In this document: positions 1 to 13,200 of the stretch, piece by piece
Layout of the letters: each line of letters starts with the position of its first letter
Position numbering within the stretch: the stretch's first letter is position 1
Assembly (NCBI RefSeq): GCF_028453695.1
Contig: NC_135773.1
Span: forward strand, 14,818,001 to 14,882,000
Reading direction: 5' to 3'
Origin: Augochlora pura
Taxonomy: Eukaryota > Arthropoda > Insecta > Hymenoptera > Halictidae
DNA length: 64,000 nt
Notes under the pieces: model-generated
What the model was told of the DNA's origin: nothing
What the model saw: only the letters and a program-made list of their open reading frames with translations
The model's database searches: none
Position numbers and translations under genes: made by a program

Positions 1-3000
1 AAGAAAGTTATTAACGAGCGATATTACCCGCGCGGGCAGCGATTTCCCGCTCCGTCCCATCCCCCATCCTCTCCCCCCCCCCCCCCCCCCCCGGCTGCAC
101 CCTCCTCGAGCCTTCCGTCCTCTTTTTGCTGCATTTAATCGCCGGTTTTATCCGGCGGCGACGATACTCGAACGCCCCGAAATAAACGGGCACGTTCCGG
201 CGCACTATTTTTAAGCGATTCCGCGCACCGCGAAGCTTTAAGGGGATATTACGGGGGTTTCGCGTTTTAACGGGATACGATTAGTCGCCCTCTCCTCCCC
301 CCACCCTCTCTCATCTACGGCGGCGAGTCGCGCCGGCAACGATCGCGTTCTCTCTCTCGCTCGCTCGCGCGCCTCTTACCCCTCCGGAGATTTGCGAGAT
401 TTATCGGCGCTCGACAAGGCGAAAGAGCACCTTCGGGAAACATGTTTCGAGCATTTCATGTTCCCCTTTTTCTTGCATTGTTAGACTGTTGAACGCGGCC
501 GAAGGAGTCTTTAACCTTTTTAATACCTTCACCCGCGATTTAGTGCCGTTTCGGAGGATCATGAATATTTATGCCCGCAGATTACGCTAACAACGATCAC
601 GGAACAGTCTCTTTATCTGCGTAAGACGAGCGCGAAGCTACGGGACCCCTCGGATCTATCTTAATTTTTACTATTCCTCCGTATAAGCGTGACATCTGAA
701 TTAACGATTCGATTTTATAATCAATTCCCTCGTGGAATTATAAGTAAATTTATTCACGGTTTACTATGATGTGATAAGTAACTCGTATGGGTGCATTAGG
801 TCATTAAACATTATACTATAATAACTTGTGTGATTTCTCAAGTTGCTCGGTACGACTCGTTATTAACTCTTGCAATACTTTACCCTCACAATAACAATGC
901 TTAAATCATTTTTTTACTGTAATTTCTTAGGGGAGAAATAAAATCGATATTTATAGTGTGCTTACATTTTCTTCAACGCTTAAACATTGATAACGAAAGG
1001 ACGGAATCTTATTTCGACTTGAAGAATTTAAATAATATTCATACTTAACAGATCTTTATTATAAATCATCATCGCGAGTCAAAGTTCGCAGAGCAAAATT
1101 CGCAGACTACTTAAAGGAAAGAACTCATATAATGATTCTCAACACTTGCACATACGTCATGAAATTAGGTCGACTCTGATTTCAATTAACTCGTAATCAA
1201 CTGCTATTTTTCCAAGAATCGATACTTTTAGCACGAGTTTTCAACAGTCGCGAAACTTTCCAGTTTGCGACCATGATTTCCGAATTCGTTTAACCGTATA
1301 TAATACTAAATACGTTTCTCGCCGGCCGTCTCAATTTGCCGGAAGTTGCTCGCAAGAGGATGTCGTGGGCCGACCTTAAAGACCAACTTGTTCGATTCCG
1401 TGTCTAGGAAGTGGAACGCAAACACGTTGCACCAGCTAAATTTATCATCCGTTCCGCCGACGTACCTTGCATCGTTTGCTTACGTCGCGCCGAGATACTA
1501 CGATGGACGAAATTCTCGTTATTACGTAAAATAATTCCATTGAAGTCACCGGCCGCGATTAAATGTCAGCCTTAAATAAGAAAGTAAACGGTCGCGACAC
1601 GCGATCCCCCCGAATCAGGTAGGCCGAGTACGACTTCATTTATTGTTTCCTCCGCTACCATGTATCATTCTACAAGCTTGTATTTTGTCGTGATATTAAT
1701 GTTTGTCGTGTATGACGGATGATCCTCATTTTCTCCTACGTTGAAGTGGTTCCGTAAAATTACGCTCCTGGATCCCGATAGTTTCAACGATAGCTTCTGC
1801 TTTGAAGAAATGGGGTTCGGCGCAAAGTTTGGGAAAGCCGAGGGAGCACCTGCGGATTAGAATCGGGCTCATTCGGGTCGTCGAATTAGTAAACAAATCC
1901 CCTGATCAAAGCTGTATCCGATAAACTCGAACACCCACGGGCGCAGTAGACACGATTCAGCTCGGGCAACGCCGAATCGAATCACAATCGAGTGGCGCAT
2001 TAAGATTCCCGTCCACAGAAATCCTTTCTGAGCTCTTCTCGCTCCCAGAGACCGGCGCGACGCGACGCCTAGCGAAGCGACGTGGGAAGATATCCTGCAC
2101 CTCTAGACCTAACCCTCGTCGAAGACATCTCGGTAGAGCGCCATTGGACGCGAGGAGAGAGAAATTCCGCTCCCTCGAGAGTTTTCTTAAAGCTGCCCCT
2201 GTCAGAACGGGCTTGAGATATCCTTTATCGGGCTTCTTTGCCCGAAAACCTCGGGCGCGGCGAATCGGGAATCCGTCAGCTCCCTTTGAAACCCGACACA
2301 CGGCGTATAGGACGCTGTACAACACGCGGATGAGGAGTATACAATCGGCCGGGGTAGCGCCGAGGCGCCGACAGAAATTTTAATCAGTTTATTTGTTCGT
2401 TTGAATCGAGCAATCCATCCGACGTCTACGGAAACACGGGAAAAGTGTCAACCGGATTACCTTGAATTTTTCTCGCACTTTTCCTCGCTAATATTCCCCG
2501 AGATATCTTCGGCGTTGGAACTGCACGGATTTTTTCCACTATTTCATCTCCGCTCGGTGTATCTCGCTTCTCGCGACGCCGCCGGGAGCGAACGAACTGA
2601 AGAGAGATAACTGCTAGCACGGAATAATAGTTGCATATATTTCTCTCGGTTACGTTCGCATGCAATTTTGATAAGACTATATTTCACCTTGGCGTGCAGG
2701 TGATTTGCATCGACCACTGGCACGACGTCTTTATCTACCGACAAATTCGTCGATTCTAATCGAACTCTGCCAACGTATGGATCGCGAATTCTTGATGGAT
2801 TTTCATAGGCGAGTTCGCTCGATGTATGAATCAATTTTTAATTTCAGCTTGTAAAACCACTTTACTTCGATATTTCGGAACCGAATAGATACAGCATCAA
2901 CGACAGTCGTTAAAATTGCTTTACGAAGACTGAAGTGACACAACCGGCGAAGTATATGTTCGTTTTGCTGCAGTAATAACTAACGAGGCAAACTTCGGTT

Positions 3001-3564
3001 TCTCATCGGCGAGCATCGCCGGTTATTTTCAACTTCTCTGCTTCAACTCGGTGCACCCATTTTAACCGTGAAGTTATGACTAAAATAATTCGAATTAAAT
3101 TGTGCAACGAAAATGGACTACTCGTGGCGCAGAATATTTTCTGCGCTCCCAGCAGAGCGCGGATCTTTATATGGAATGCAAAGTTTCTATACTAATTGCT
3201 GCATATACGAGCTAAAAAGACTTTCTCTCATTAATCATTTAATACATTCAAAGGATGCGATTGATCTCTTTCGGTTTCTCTTTTGTTCAAAAATTTCCCC
3301 TACTGTGTTTCGCGAAGAATACGAGAATCGATTTGCATGGATGTTCTTTTGATGAAGTCTTAATTTCGATTTAAATTTCCCGGATGCGTTTCAAGTTAGA
3401 TTTTCGCAGTAAATGTTCAATTAACTCGACGTTTTATAGTTTTATGCAAATTTAATTGTGGAGAGAAACATGAGGGATTTGTTCAATTATGTTAATACAG
3501 CACTCCATAGTTCCCGTGTCATTAATCATTTCATAACTCGCACGGAATAAGCAAGTAACATTTA
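1..3564. other. Intergenic, no gene recognised
   Basis: I see no reading frame here with the codon pattern, splice sites or motifs of a real gene. The first few hundred bases are GC-rich with a run of about 20 C near position 75-92; the rest is mixed AT-rich and CpG-containing sequence. Short open frames of 60-120 codons overlap one another on both strands and look like chance. Confidence 0.6.
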
Positions 3565-3779
3565 TTAGGTCTACCGGAAAATTCTGTCTGTTCTTAAAAA
3601 AATAGAAAACAACAAATTTTGTATGCACCAAGTATTTATTGTATCACTATAATAAATTAATATAATTGTAACTTATGCCCTGTGATCCCAGCGTGATGAC
3701 GATTTATGAATACCATTTCTGAGAAATATATATCGCAAATGAAATGACATTAGCGGACATAATTTTCCGGTAGACCTAA
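3565..3779. mobile_element. Mariner-type MITE
   Basis: A 215-bp non-coding element bounded by inverted repeats of about 25 bp. The left end begins TTAGGTCTACCGGAAAATT and the right end is its reverse complement with one mismatch. The TTAGG...CCTAA termini beside a TA (left) or TG (right, probably a mutated TA) are typical of Tc1/mariner insertions. It holds no transposase frame, so it is a miniature element mobilised in trans. The termini differ from those of the full mariner at 47.9 kb, so it belongs to a different family. Confidence 0.75.
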
Positions 3780-6700
3780 TGCGAGAGAAAACTAAAGCAA
3801 CCTAATCATGTACGAGACATATCTGTTCGCCAATTAACAAGAGGGAAATTTCAATCGTCGACCGATATTGTAAACGGTCTCCAGAATGAAAGTCGGTCGT
3901 CGTTGCTCGTTGGTTTGTGCAGCATAATTGCCGGGCATAGTTTTCTGACACCCTGTATGCGATGCGTTGTTCCGCGGCCCGGCGCGGCGCGGGTGCGCAT
4001 ATTCGTGGCACGGGCAGCGGGAAAGGTTTACACGAGCGCACCGCCGCCAGGCAGACGTCGTCTGGGAAAGGCCCAGGCTAATTTTGCTGGCCACGGCAAC
4101 CGGCGACCTGAGGCCAGCGTTCGAATGCGTTTCCGAGAGGTGCACAGCCGGCCGGGTATTCGTGCCTTGTAGCCAGCGAGTCCGAAGCTCTTTGGGTAAA
4201 TGTTTACCTCTCGACCGCTACCAGCCGATCTATATTATTATCGGCCCTGGTCGGTCGCGTCTCACACTCCCCGCTCGGACATTGTGTCCAACCAGCCCAG
4301 CGTATGCTCCTTATCCGCTGCAACCGTGCGCGGCTCCCTTTTGCGTCGACTGATTGATTGCTTTTTTTATTTGCTTGGTAATTTATTATCTCCCGTGAAA
4401 TTTTGCCAGGACTTGTCCGGAACACTCCTCGAACTTATTTCTATCCGCCGAAATTGAAGAATCTGTGATAGAAAGGTGGACGATCGATGGATTTCTGTCC
4501 CTGCGATAGAAACGAATTAGGAAGACCCCTGTTCACTTTATACATTTTTGAACATGTTGTGCTTTCTTTAATTTGTTTCTTATACAATAGCCAATGAATC
4601 GTAATAGTAATACAATAATGTGTTTTGTGTCTGTATCTAACATTCGGGAATAGATTACATGCAAAGAATTATTCAATTTTTCTTACAGAAATATTAGACC
4701 CCTGGTTATTAATCTTCAAATCTAACAAGCCTGTTACGTAGACAGTATGTTCGGTATAAGATTTGTTCAAATGACGCATATTACTAACCAAAAATACAAA
4801 TTCATTTACGTACTACAATCTTAACATCATCATCCAAGACTATTTGTTCAACCTCGTACGCTACACTTTATCAGAAACCGCAGGCTCAACAACAAAGGCA
4901 ATGTCTTTTAGGATTTCTGTAAATGCAACGAGAGTATTGCTTGAATTAGAAAATGGGGGCATGTAGGAAATGCTTATAGGAACATACGTAATCGTTCATA
5001 GCGTAGAACAAGCCGGTAAAAATAGCCGAGTTCAAGAAACAGGCAAATGAGCGGTGAATCGAGGCGATTCAGAGAGGGTCAACGTGTTCCACCCGGATAA
5101 CGCGGACACCCGTGCGTAACACGTGTAAACGATCTCCGCGAAAAATCAGCGGCCGAGTAAACGAAGCCGAGGAGCAGGGAAAAACGCGCGGTCGGCTCGA
5201 CTACCGTGCATGGCTATTAAATTCTCCGTATTTTGTAAACGGGAGCCCTGGGTCCCGCACGAAACAGAAGCTCGCGTGCGAACGTCGGCCTTTCGACGAT
5301 AACGTTAATGGACTTCATTTACATTGCATAATTACGCCGGGCTGGCTGCCCGGATTATGTGCGAGAGGAGCAACGACCAGCGACCGTCCGCAGTGACGAA
5401 GGAACAGAATCTACTCGAAATTCTGGCGATCGTATAGCACCGGATCGGTTTTCGTTCTACGCGACGGCGACGACAACGCGACATAATGGGGCCGCGCGAG
5501 TCTAAGAAAGCCCTGTTGTATCGCGTGCATCCGATGCAACGGCGGGCCACGCCGAGCCACGGTGAATCGTTGCGCCACGCCGGTGCATTGGATTAATCGA
5601 TTTCGGATGGTCTCGAATGATACGATTGTTGTTTGTTGTTGCAGCTTACGTGGATACTGGCTGAGATCCCTGCGGCTTTCGCGATGGGGGATTTTGTAAT
5701 TTACACTGTTCGCGGTTTATCGGTCCTGCACCGTACACCAATTGGTTGCCCGCTTTGACACAGTTCTGTTTCGCTTTATCGCCAAGTATATTGCAATAAC
5801 AATCGCTCGATTAATCGACTGCGACTCGCCAAGCTGTTCCGACAGTTTATTTCACGTTAGCATGTGAAATGTGCGTGCCAAGCAGTATTGTATTTCCCGC
5901 GGGGGACAGTCTCGAGACCGTGTTAGCAAAATTCGAAATTAAGGCACCGACATTGACATTTTTCTTCTCGTTGGCTACTTTAAAAAATTCCGTACGGGCA
6001 TCGTAAATTTGTGAGTTTAAGTACTTTCGCGAGAAACTGTACAAACTGGGAGTTGCTTTCTTAACGTTTCCAAGTTCCGTGCATACTCTTGAGGTGAGAC
6101 CGAAAAATTGCTCATTCATTTCTCTACATAAAAGCGTGGAGAATACGATGGGAAAAGCTGTTAAAAAGTGGCTTGAGAAGTATTAAGTACCATTCGATAC
6201 TCGACCCAATCTATTTAAAGACAAACGAACGAACATAATCGGAGAGGTAAAAGTTGAGGAAGCGCCATCGCGCTCCATCGCTCCACTTACGCAGCCATGT
6301 GGGTACAACGAGTACAAGGGGGTTAATAGTATCATTGCAGTCCATAAGTAAATAACGAACGTCATCTCGCTCGTCATTCATTTAAGCAGGTCATCAAGAA
6401 GCCCGATCATTCGCTGCTCGGCTCTCGTACGGTCAAACGAGCAACGGTGTCGCGTCAGACTTCGCGGTTCCTCAACAAGCGTAAACTATTATATATCGGA
6501 GCAGGGGAACGTTGCTGGATCCTTTATCCGCGGCCACTTGTTAGACGGCCAATTTTTCACGGATAGCGCGGGAAACGCCATCCGGTTCGGTCCCGGTGCC
6601 AGGAGTTCGCTAGGCCGAGATGCGAGATAGCGCGCGTCCAGTGTCACTTTGCACGCCGTTGCATACGAATGCAAATCGTCGGCGTCCATTATGCACCGGG

Positions 6701-9700
6701 TCGATCGCGCGTTCCGCGATGCACTCTCGCTGGAGCCACGTGCTTAAATATCAGGCCACCGAGCACCGCGATAGTTTCCGACGTGAGCGCGATTTTTCTC
6801 GTTCGCTTAAAGAAACTCGAGCCTGTGCTCTGTATACAAAGGAACGCTAAATTTTGATCACTTTGTTATTCGAGTCGACTGCACGTGTAAAAGACGACGC
6901 AGATGCAAATTAAATTAAATTAAATTAAATTAAATTAAATTAATAGGAGATGATATTTCGATATATACTGCCTTTTAAATTTTAAGTGAGAATTCAGCAA
7001 TGTATTGAACTTTAGAAAATGGAGCAACGCTGTGTATAATAAAGCAAAATAAATGACTGTTGCGAATTAACACTCCAGTCATTGCGGACGTAAATCCTCA
7101 AATTTTGTTTGAAACGAAATTGATTGATGAAGAACAGCGGGAATCATAATTTCCGGAGTATAAATATTCAATGTAGATAAAGGTGGTGCGTCTTGGATTA
7201 CATTGAACATAGATGCTAGCACTCGCAATCGTTAGCACACATCTCGAGGCACCTAGACGTGTTGCAACAGCCTCGATGCAACCTAATTATCTATCGATAT
7301 CTACATCTACGGTTTCGTTCGTAAGCGATGCGTCTCGCAGATTCGTTTGGCAATGTTTAGTGTAATAATTATAAGATTGCGCATTATTGATAAAAATAAA
7401 AATAATTCTCTTAATCGTAGAGACGTAGAATGCATAAAACTTGCAATCTAATAATTACAATCTGGTTGCTTGAAAACGGAATTTCTAATGACAATCGAAG
7501 CTCCTTTCCACGTAGAACCACGCGAACCGCGAACTAGATTCAATAGACACCACGCATACTCGCGCAATTCTCGCGAGTCGCGTTCGTCTTTTTAATTATC
7601 AAATTCGAGAAAACTCGTCTCAACACCGGGTCGCAACGAGCCACCAATTATAACTTCCCGGTGTCGCGTCGTTCTAATGAAGACACCGCGCGTCGAATCT
7701 GCGCGTAAACAAGGGTTCGGCGGTGTTCCCAGGTACGAGATGAAATTCCCAATTAACGGGCGCCGCCGGAACCGGCCAGCGCACGGTTTGCGGACGAGCG
7801 AGGAGTCTCCCGGCGATCGAGCCAGCTCGTTCCGGTGGATCGGACAAAGGAGAACGGGTGGAAAGACACCCTTTCCTCGCGAGACTCACGTAGCTCCTGT
7901 AGGACGCCATGATGCAACGAGAAGGCTCCCCTCCCTGGGCGAGAGCGAAAGCGAAAGGATCCTTGGTGCAGATCTCTTCCTCCGGCCGGACTCACCAACC
8001 ACTATCAACCACCGTCACCACCACCATCGACGACACTAAGGGATCACCATCGGCAACGGCACCGGCACCACCACCAAACACTAACACCAGCACCTGGACT
8101 ACGGCCCGCACCGATCGCGGCACCGTTCGAATCGGTTGAACGAGAGGAACCGGGGAGAAGAGCAGGGAACCGAGGAAGCAGAAGAGGAGGAAACGGAGGA
8201 GAAAGAGTCTCGAGGTCAAACCTGGTGAACCGATCGAAGAACGAACGGTTCGACGAAGCGTCGTCCCCGGCGACACGGTCTCATAAGAGAAGAAGGAAGA
8301 GAGCGCTACGGAGGCGCTTCGTTTCGGACGAAGCTCGGACCCTGAAGAGCCGGCGACCCGCGAGGCACGCCGTCGTTCCCTCTCCGTCTCCGTCTTCTCA
8401 CGCGTCGCGTCTCTTTTCTTCTCCGCTGCTCTCCGCTGCTCTTCGCTTCTCTTCGCTACCCGTCTCGTCTCGGCTCGTCCCGTCTTGTCTCTTCTCTGCC
8501 TCGTAGTTTCCGATCTCTTCCCTTCGCTCCCGCAGCGAGCCCAGCATCCCGTCCTCGTCTCGTCGTCGCGTACGAGTCGCCCGCCATCACCTCGCATATC
8601 GGCTTCTCTCGTTCATTCGCTTCGTTCAGTCGAGCCCTATTTTAAGAATAGCTTTACGTCCGCCGAACCGCCGCACACGCCGCACACGCCGCGCCGGCAC
8701 CTCGCCGCTTCCGTGCCTGCCCAGCACCGCGAACAACCGAATAACCGGCCGCCGAAGGGAAGCCGATCCGCGGGGAACTGACCACGTCATGCTATCACCG
8801 CAGATTAGCTCGCTCGCTGCTGCTGTTGCAACACGACCCGCGAAACTTGTCGCGTAGTCGAAACGATCTGGGAAACGGAAAGACGAAAAGATGTCGCAGA
8901 GATTGCGACTGATACCTTTCTGTGTAATTTCCTTGTTCCAATCAAATTCGATTCATTCGTTGCTTAGTTGCGTTTTGTCTGCAGAACCTTGTCCTCTAGA
9001 GGTTCGCGGATGTTACCTTAGCGTACTCTCCGCGAGGGAAACGCGACGCACTTCCAACCAAGAGAGTGCTTGTTGTCTACATATGCCAGACTTGGATTCG
9101 CAGACTGTTTATGCGAGGGGTAAGTTCGGGGTGCAAGCTCAACGACGTCGCGTGAAGTGGCCTGCGTTTCGGTCTCTGCCCGCAGCGGCTGGATGATGTA
9201 CACCGCGACGCACAGATAAGTGTGGCGGGACAGCACTTTATTGCGGCGGTACTCTGGCACGTTCGAAACACAAAGTTTTCGATGCGAATTTTTCGAAACA
9301 TTTTTAACGCGTCAAGCGATTCAGAAGACCGTTTCTTTATTAACAACGTCACGTACTTCCACGTACAAGTAATCTTTCTTATTATATTTTTAATCGAGTA
9401 TCTTTATATGTGTTTAAACGCAGTCGATAAGAATCGCTGAACAATTCTTTCCAACTGCATGCAAGTTTGAATACAGTTCCGCGGCGGAAGACTCCGATTT
9501 CCATCGATGGCTTGTGCGAAGATGCCGGGAGAGTCATGCGTTGGAAGAACGTTTCGAAGCGAGGACTTATTTCTCGAAGAAATGCCCCGCAAAGAGGGTG
9601 GTAGACTTTGAGAGCGCAACCGAAGAATTATTACGTGGAAGAATATGTTCAAGGGAATCGTTCTTTGCGAGCGCTTTGAGACCGATCGCTCGTGCCCGGA

Positions 9701-9991
9701 GAGGATTTCGACGGCGAAGAATTGTTCTGTAGAATATCGAGGAAGCTGGGAACCGATTACGCGTATAATACGTTGCGAGGAGGGTGAGCACCTTTGCCTC
9801 GAAGACGTAAGTTTTCACAAGAACCATCGAACGATGAAATAATAGTTCCTTAAATCGTTCCATTTAACGTTGAACGCTGCGAAACCTCTTTAAAAATCTG
9901 AACAGTTTTTAATCATATTTCGATTACAGCGCGCGCGCGCTGTTCTTGACCTACTCCAAACCTGTAAAACTACGGATCCATTGAACTTTAA
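3780..9991. other. Intergenic, GC-rich island at 7.9-8.8 kb
   Basis: No gene is recognised. A notably GC- and CpG-rich stretch lies at about 7,900-8,800, with CT-rich tracts on the + strand around 8,380-8,520. It gives long chance frames on both strands, biased to Arg and Ser. It could be a promoter or noncoding first exon, but no TATA box, Kozak start or paired splice sites make that case. Confidence 0.45.
6907..6943. repeat. AAATT pentanucleotide microsatellite
   Basis: About seven uninterrupted units of AAATT. It is short and pure, so probably polymorphic. Confidence 0.9.
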
Positions 9992-10234
9992 CCCTTTGCG
10001 GTCATATGTCTACTCTCAGCCACCAAAGCTATTTATTTATATTTCTTCATCTTTTTAATTTTAAATAAAGTTAAAACATATTATCGTGTTACATATGGCT
10101 AAATATTAAAACGGTGTTAATAAATTTTGTTTTTCCTTCTATTATTATTGTTATCTTATTACTGTCCACTGAAAGAAATTAATTACGACCAGCATGACTT
10201 ATGTATAATATAAATTTAATACGACTGCAGAGAG
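9992..10234. mobile_element. piggyBac-type MITE with TTAA duplication
   Basis: A 243-bp AT-rich element flanked on both sides by TTAA (9,988-9,991 and 10,235-10,238). The left end reads CCCTTTGCGGTCATAT, and the reverse complement of the right end matches with about four differences. TTAA target duplications and CCC-type ends are hallmarks of piggyBac elements and their MITEs. There is no coding capacity. Its ends resemble those of the MITEs at 45.0, 45.2 and 50.6 kb, so it is probably a relative or older copy. Confidence 0.6.
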
Positions 10235-10238
10235 TTAA

Positions 10239-13200
10239 AATAACCATTCCTTTGAATCGTTCTAATAAATGCTAAACATTATTTTGAAGAATCTGGGGAA
10301 TAATAAAAAATAATACCTACACTGCGGATTTTATGCAATTTACAGGAAAAATGGATAAACGACATACAGAACATTAAAGACGAGAAAAAGAATTTTAAAT
10401 TACTGCAGCAATCACCGTATTAACATTACTAAAAGAAGGAACAAGTTTTTATCTAACTCCAATTTAGTATAAAAGATGATAAAGCTGCTGATTTTGCATA
10501 AAGATCGGCAGTTTAATAATAACTCCCTCGAATCGTTCCATTCAGCGCTGAAAACTTTTAGAACTCCGATGGACCGTCGAAGAATTCCGGTGTTTTCGAC
10601 CCGCGCCGAATTTCTTCTGGAACCGAATGGCAAAGAGTTCGAGTGCGGGATCGACGGAATCGTGCCGGAAAATGTTCGCCGAAAGTTTTCCCGCGCGTTT
10701 CATAATGAAAACGACGTTAGGCGTCGCGCACGGACGACGCCGACAACGTATCCGCGAAGCCGTGTAATATTCGGCCGGTAAGCGTCGGATACGGTGGTCC
10801 CAGAATTCTCCGGAGAATTCCGCGTAGGAATCCGGCGGGTAGGGGGTGGGCGGGAACAAACTACTGGCAAAACTACCGTCTTTGTCCAGGAAATGAGGCC
10901 AGTGTTGCCACGGTACCGTTTCTGGCGACTGGATTCTCTGGACGGTCTCTTTGTGCGATCCCGCAGAACTCCTCGAAAACGGAAACTCCTCCCGTGCAGC
11001 ATCGGCTGGTGGGAGGACGAGGAGGAGACGGAGGAAGAGGAAGAGGGGGAAGCGGCGAAGGTGGAGAAGGTGGAGGAGAACGAGGACGAGGGAGGAGGAG
11101 GAGATCGCCTCAAATAGGGAGTCGGTCGTGGTACACTCGGTTAGGCGGATAAAGAGAGTCTGCCCCTGGAAAAGGACGAAATAAAGACGGCGAAATCGCC
11201 ATTGTTACGGGGAACAACCCCCTCCCCTTCCCGTTCACTGTTTCCCTCTCGGTCTCTTCTTCTGTTTCCTTTCTTCTCCGTCTCTCTTCCGGAAGTCACC
11301 GGGACCGAGCGAATTAAAGCGACGTGGATTGTTACAGTTCGAGGCGGCGCGCGGCGCGGCGGAGGACGGTTTCGTTTCGTTCGATGAGAACCGGCGAACC
11401 CTGGCTTGGCTTACGAACGGTAAGCTAATTACGAAGAGTTCGAGTGTTTCTCGACGTGAAATCGAATCGCTTGGTCGACGGAACGGCCGCGCCAGGGGGC
11501 GGAAAAGAGGAACGGTTCCGTGAACTCGGGGCATCATTAGCCAACGCATAATGCGGCCAGATTAAACGGCCTATAAGAAACGGTTGTTAATCCGCCTCTA
11601 GTAACGAGCGGAGAAAGATGTCTAACGTCTTAAGAAAGTCTCCAGACTGTTGAATTATTCCTTTGGCTATGAACGCTGGCGTTGTTCGCGGATCGGGATC
11701 GGGAGCGATCCGGGTTAATCGAATCTGTTTTCCGTCGAGTATCTTCTGTCGAGAGCTTCGCTGAAACTAGATGTTACGTATTTTGTGTGTACACTTTGCC
11801 TGCAGGCTACCGGATCACCGATTTTCTTGCGATCTCGGTTTTTAGTTGCTGGGGTCTGGGTAGATGTCAAGTGGAATGAGACACTTGTGATCAGACATGC
11901 GACGAAGATGGGTAAATTTTGTTTGTAGAAATAAAGTATAACTTGTTAATATTAGCGAATGGTTAGGCCAACAAATGCGCTTAGAAACCAACCTATTTAA
12001 CGTTATAGATCTAATATTAATTGTACTTTTCGTTTTAACACGTAGCACAGGAATTTCTACAACGTCAGCAATGACTGACAGTTGTCCTTCCATTAACGAC
12101 AGCAGCTATTTTTGAAAAATATTTGTTGAAGGCTTTAACAGTTCTGACAAAAATACTTAAAGCGTGTACCAGGAAAGTTCAAAGCACTGTCGAGATAAAA
12201 TTAAATACAGCAGCAATGGAAAATACTCCTTTCAGTTGTCAACAAAAACACTATTATTCAAATTCTACGTGAATATCAATCCCTATTCTTGGCATACTTT
12301 GCAGAGTCTTACTTTTGTTAGAGATTCTTAGTAAGAACCGATTAAATATAAATGTTATTGTTCTTTTAAGTTGGAATGAAATTGTGCTCTCCTGTTATCA
12401 TAATTTAAAAATCCAAGTAAAATGCACAAAATATAAATTCTTCTAAAATACTATTACAATCGAAATCTAATCATCGTAATAGTAAAGAAGATGGTGAGGG
12501 TTTAGTAAAGAAATTAAAACTTGGTGGATTCAGCGGTGGAATTTAAGTTACTCGAATCAAGAATTCAATATCGTGCTGCCAGCTTTCGAGGCTCCTCGGA
12601 ACGAGGAAGATGACCGACAATCTTCTTCGGGTATCGAGAGATGAACCGAGCTACGAAAGAGAAGCCTAGGGCATAGTTATCGGCCGAGTCGGCCCGCGAA
12701 CCGTCAGCGGCACGGATTTGAAGCCTTCATCGTCGATGGCGCCACAGGTGGGAGGGCCGTCGAAGCTTTGAAAAATCGTAAAAATCGAGGTTCAAGGAAA
12801 CTTTCCTACCCGTCTGCGTTTTCCTTTACGATTTCTTGGCTTGCGCGAGTAAGCTGTTTTACGACGACCGCTTTGATCCGGTAACGACCAATTATGACAC
12901 TGTTGCAGCCTGCCTGTAGACGTCGTAGCCGGCCTGCGCGGCCGATTGGTCAACGTCCGCCTTAATCCCCGATGTCCGGTCGAATTTGAAGCTAGAATCG
13001 GGCAACGACTCTGACAAATCGTGTCAAATCTCTCGGTGGCAGTGAAAATGAACCGTGGCCGGGCGACGGTGTCACCGATTAATCTCAATCAGGCTGTCTA
13101 AATCGCGGAAGGCATCGCGACGCGCTCGCGACGCGGCAGCGCGACGCTGCATCGGCTCGGTCTCCACGTATCCACCTAGAAATATTTTCGTTCCCGATAT

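Noticed and set aside
7992..8597. 201-codon - strand frame
   Set aside because: Arg/Ser/Val-rich low-complexity translation of a CT/GA-biased GC-rich stretch; no domain, no start context, overlapping frames on the other strand.
10794..11184. Glu-rich + frame
   Set aside because: Produced by a GGA/GAG purine tract; a second frame over the same tract is equally open and Arg-rich.
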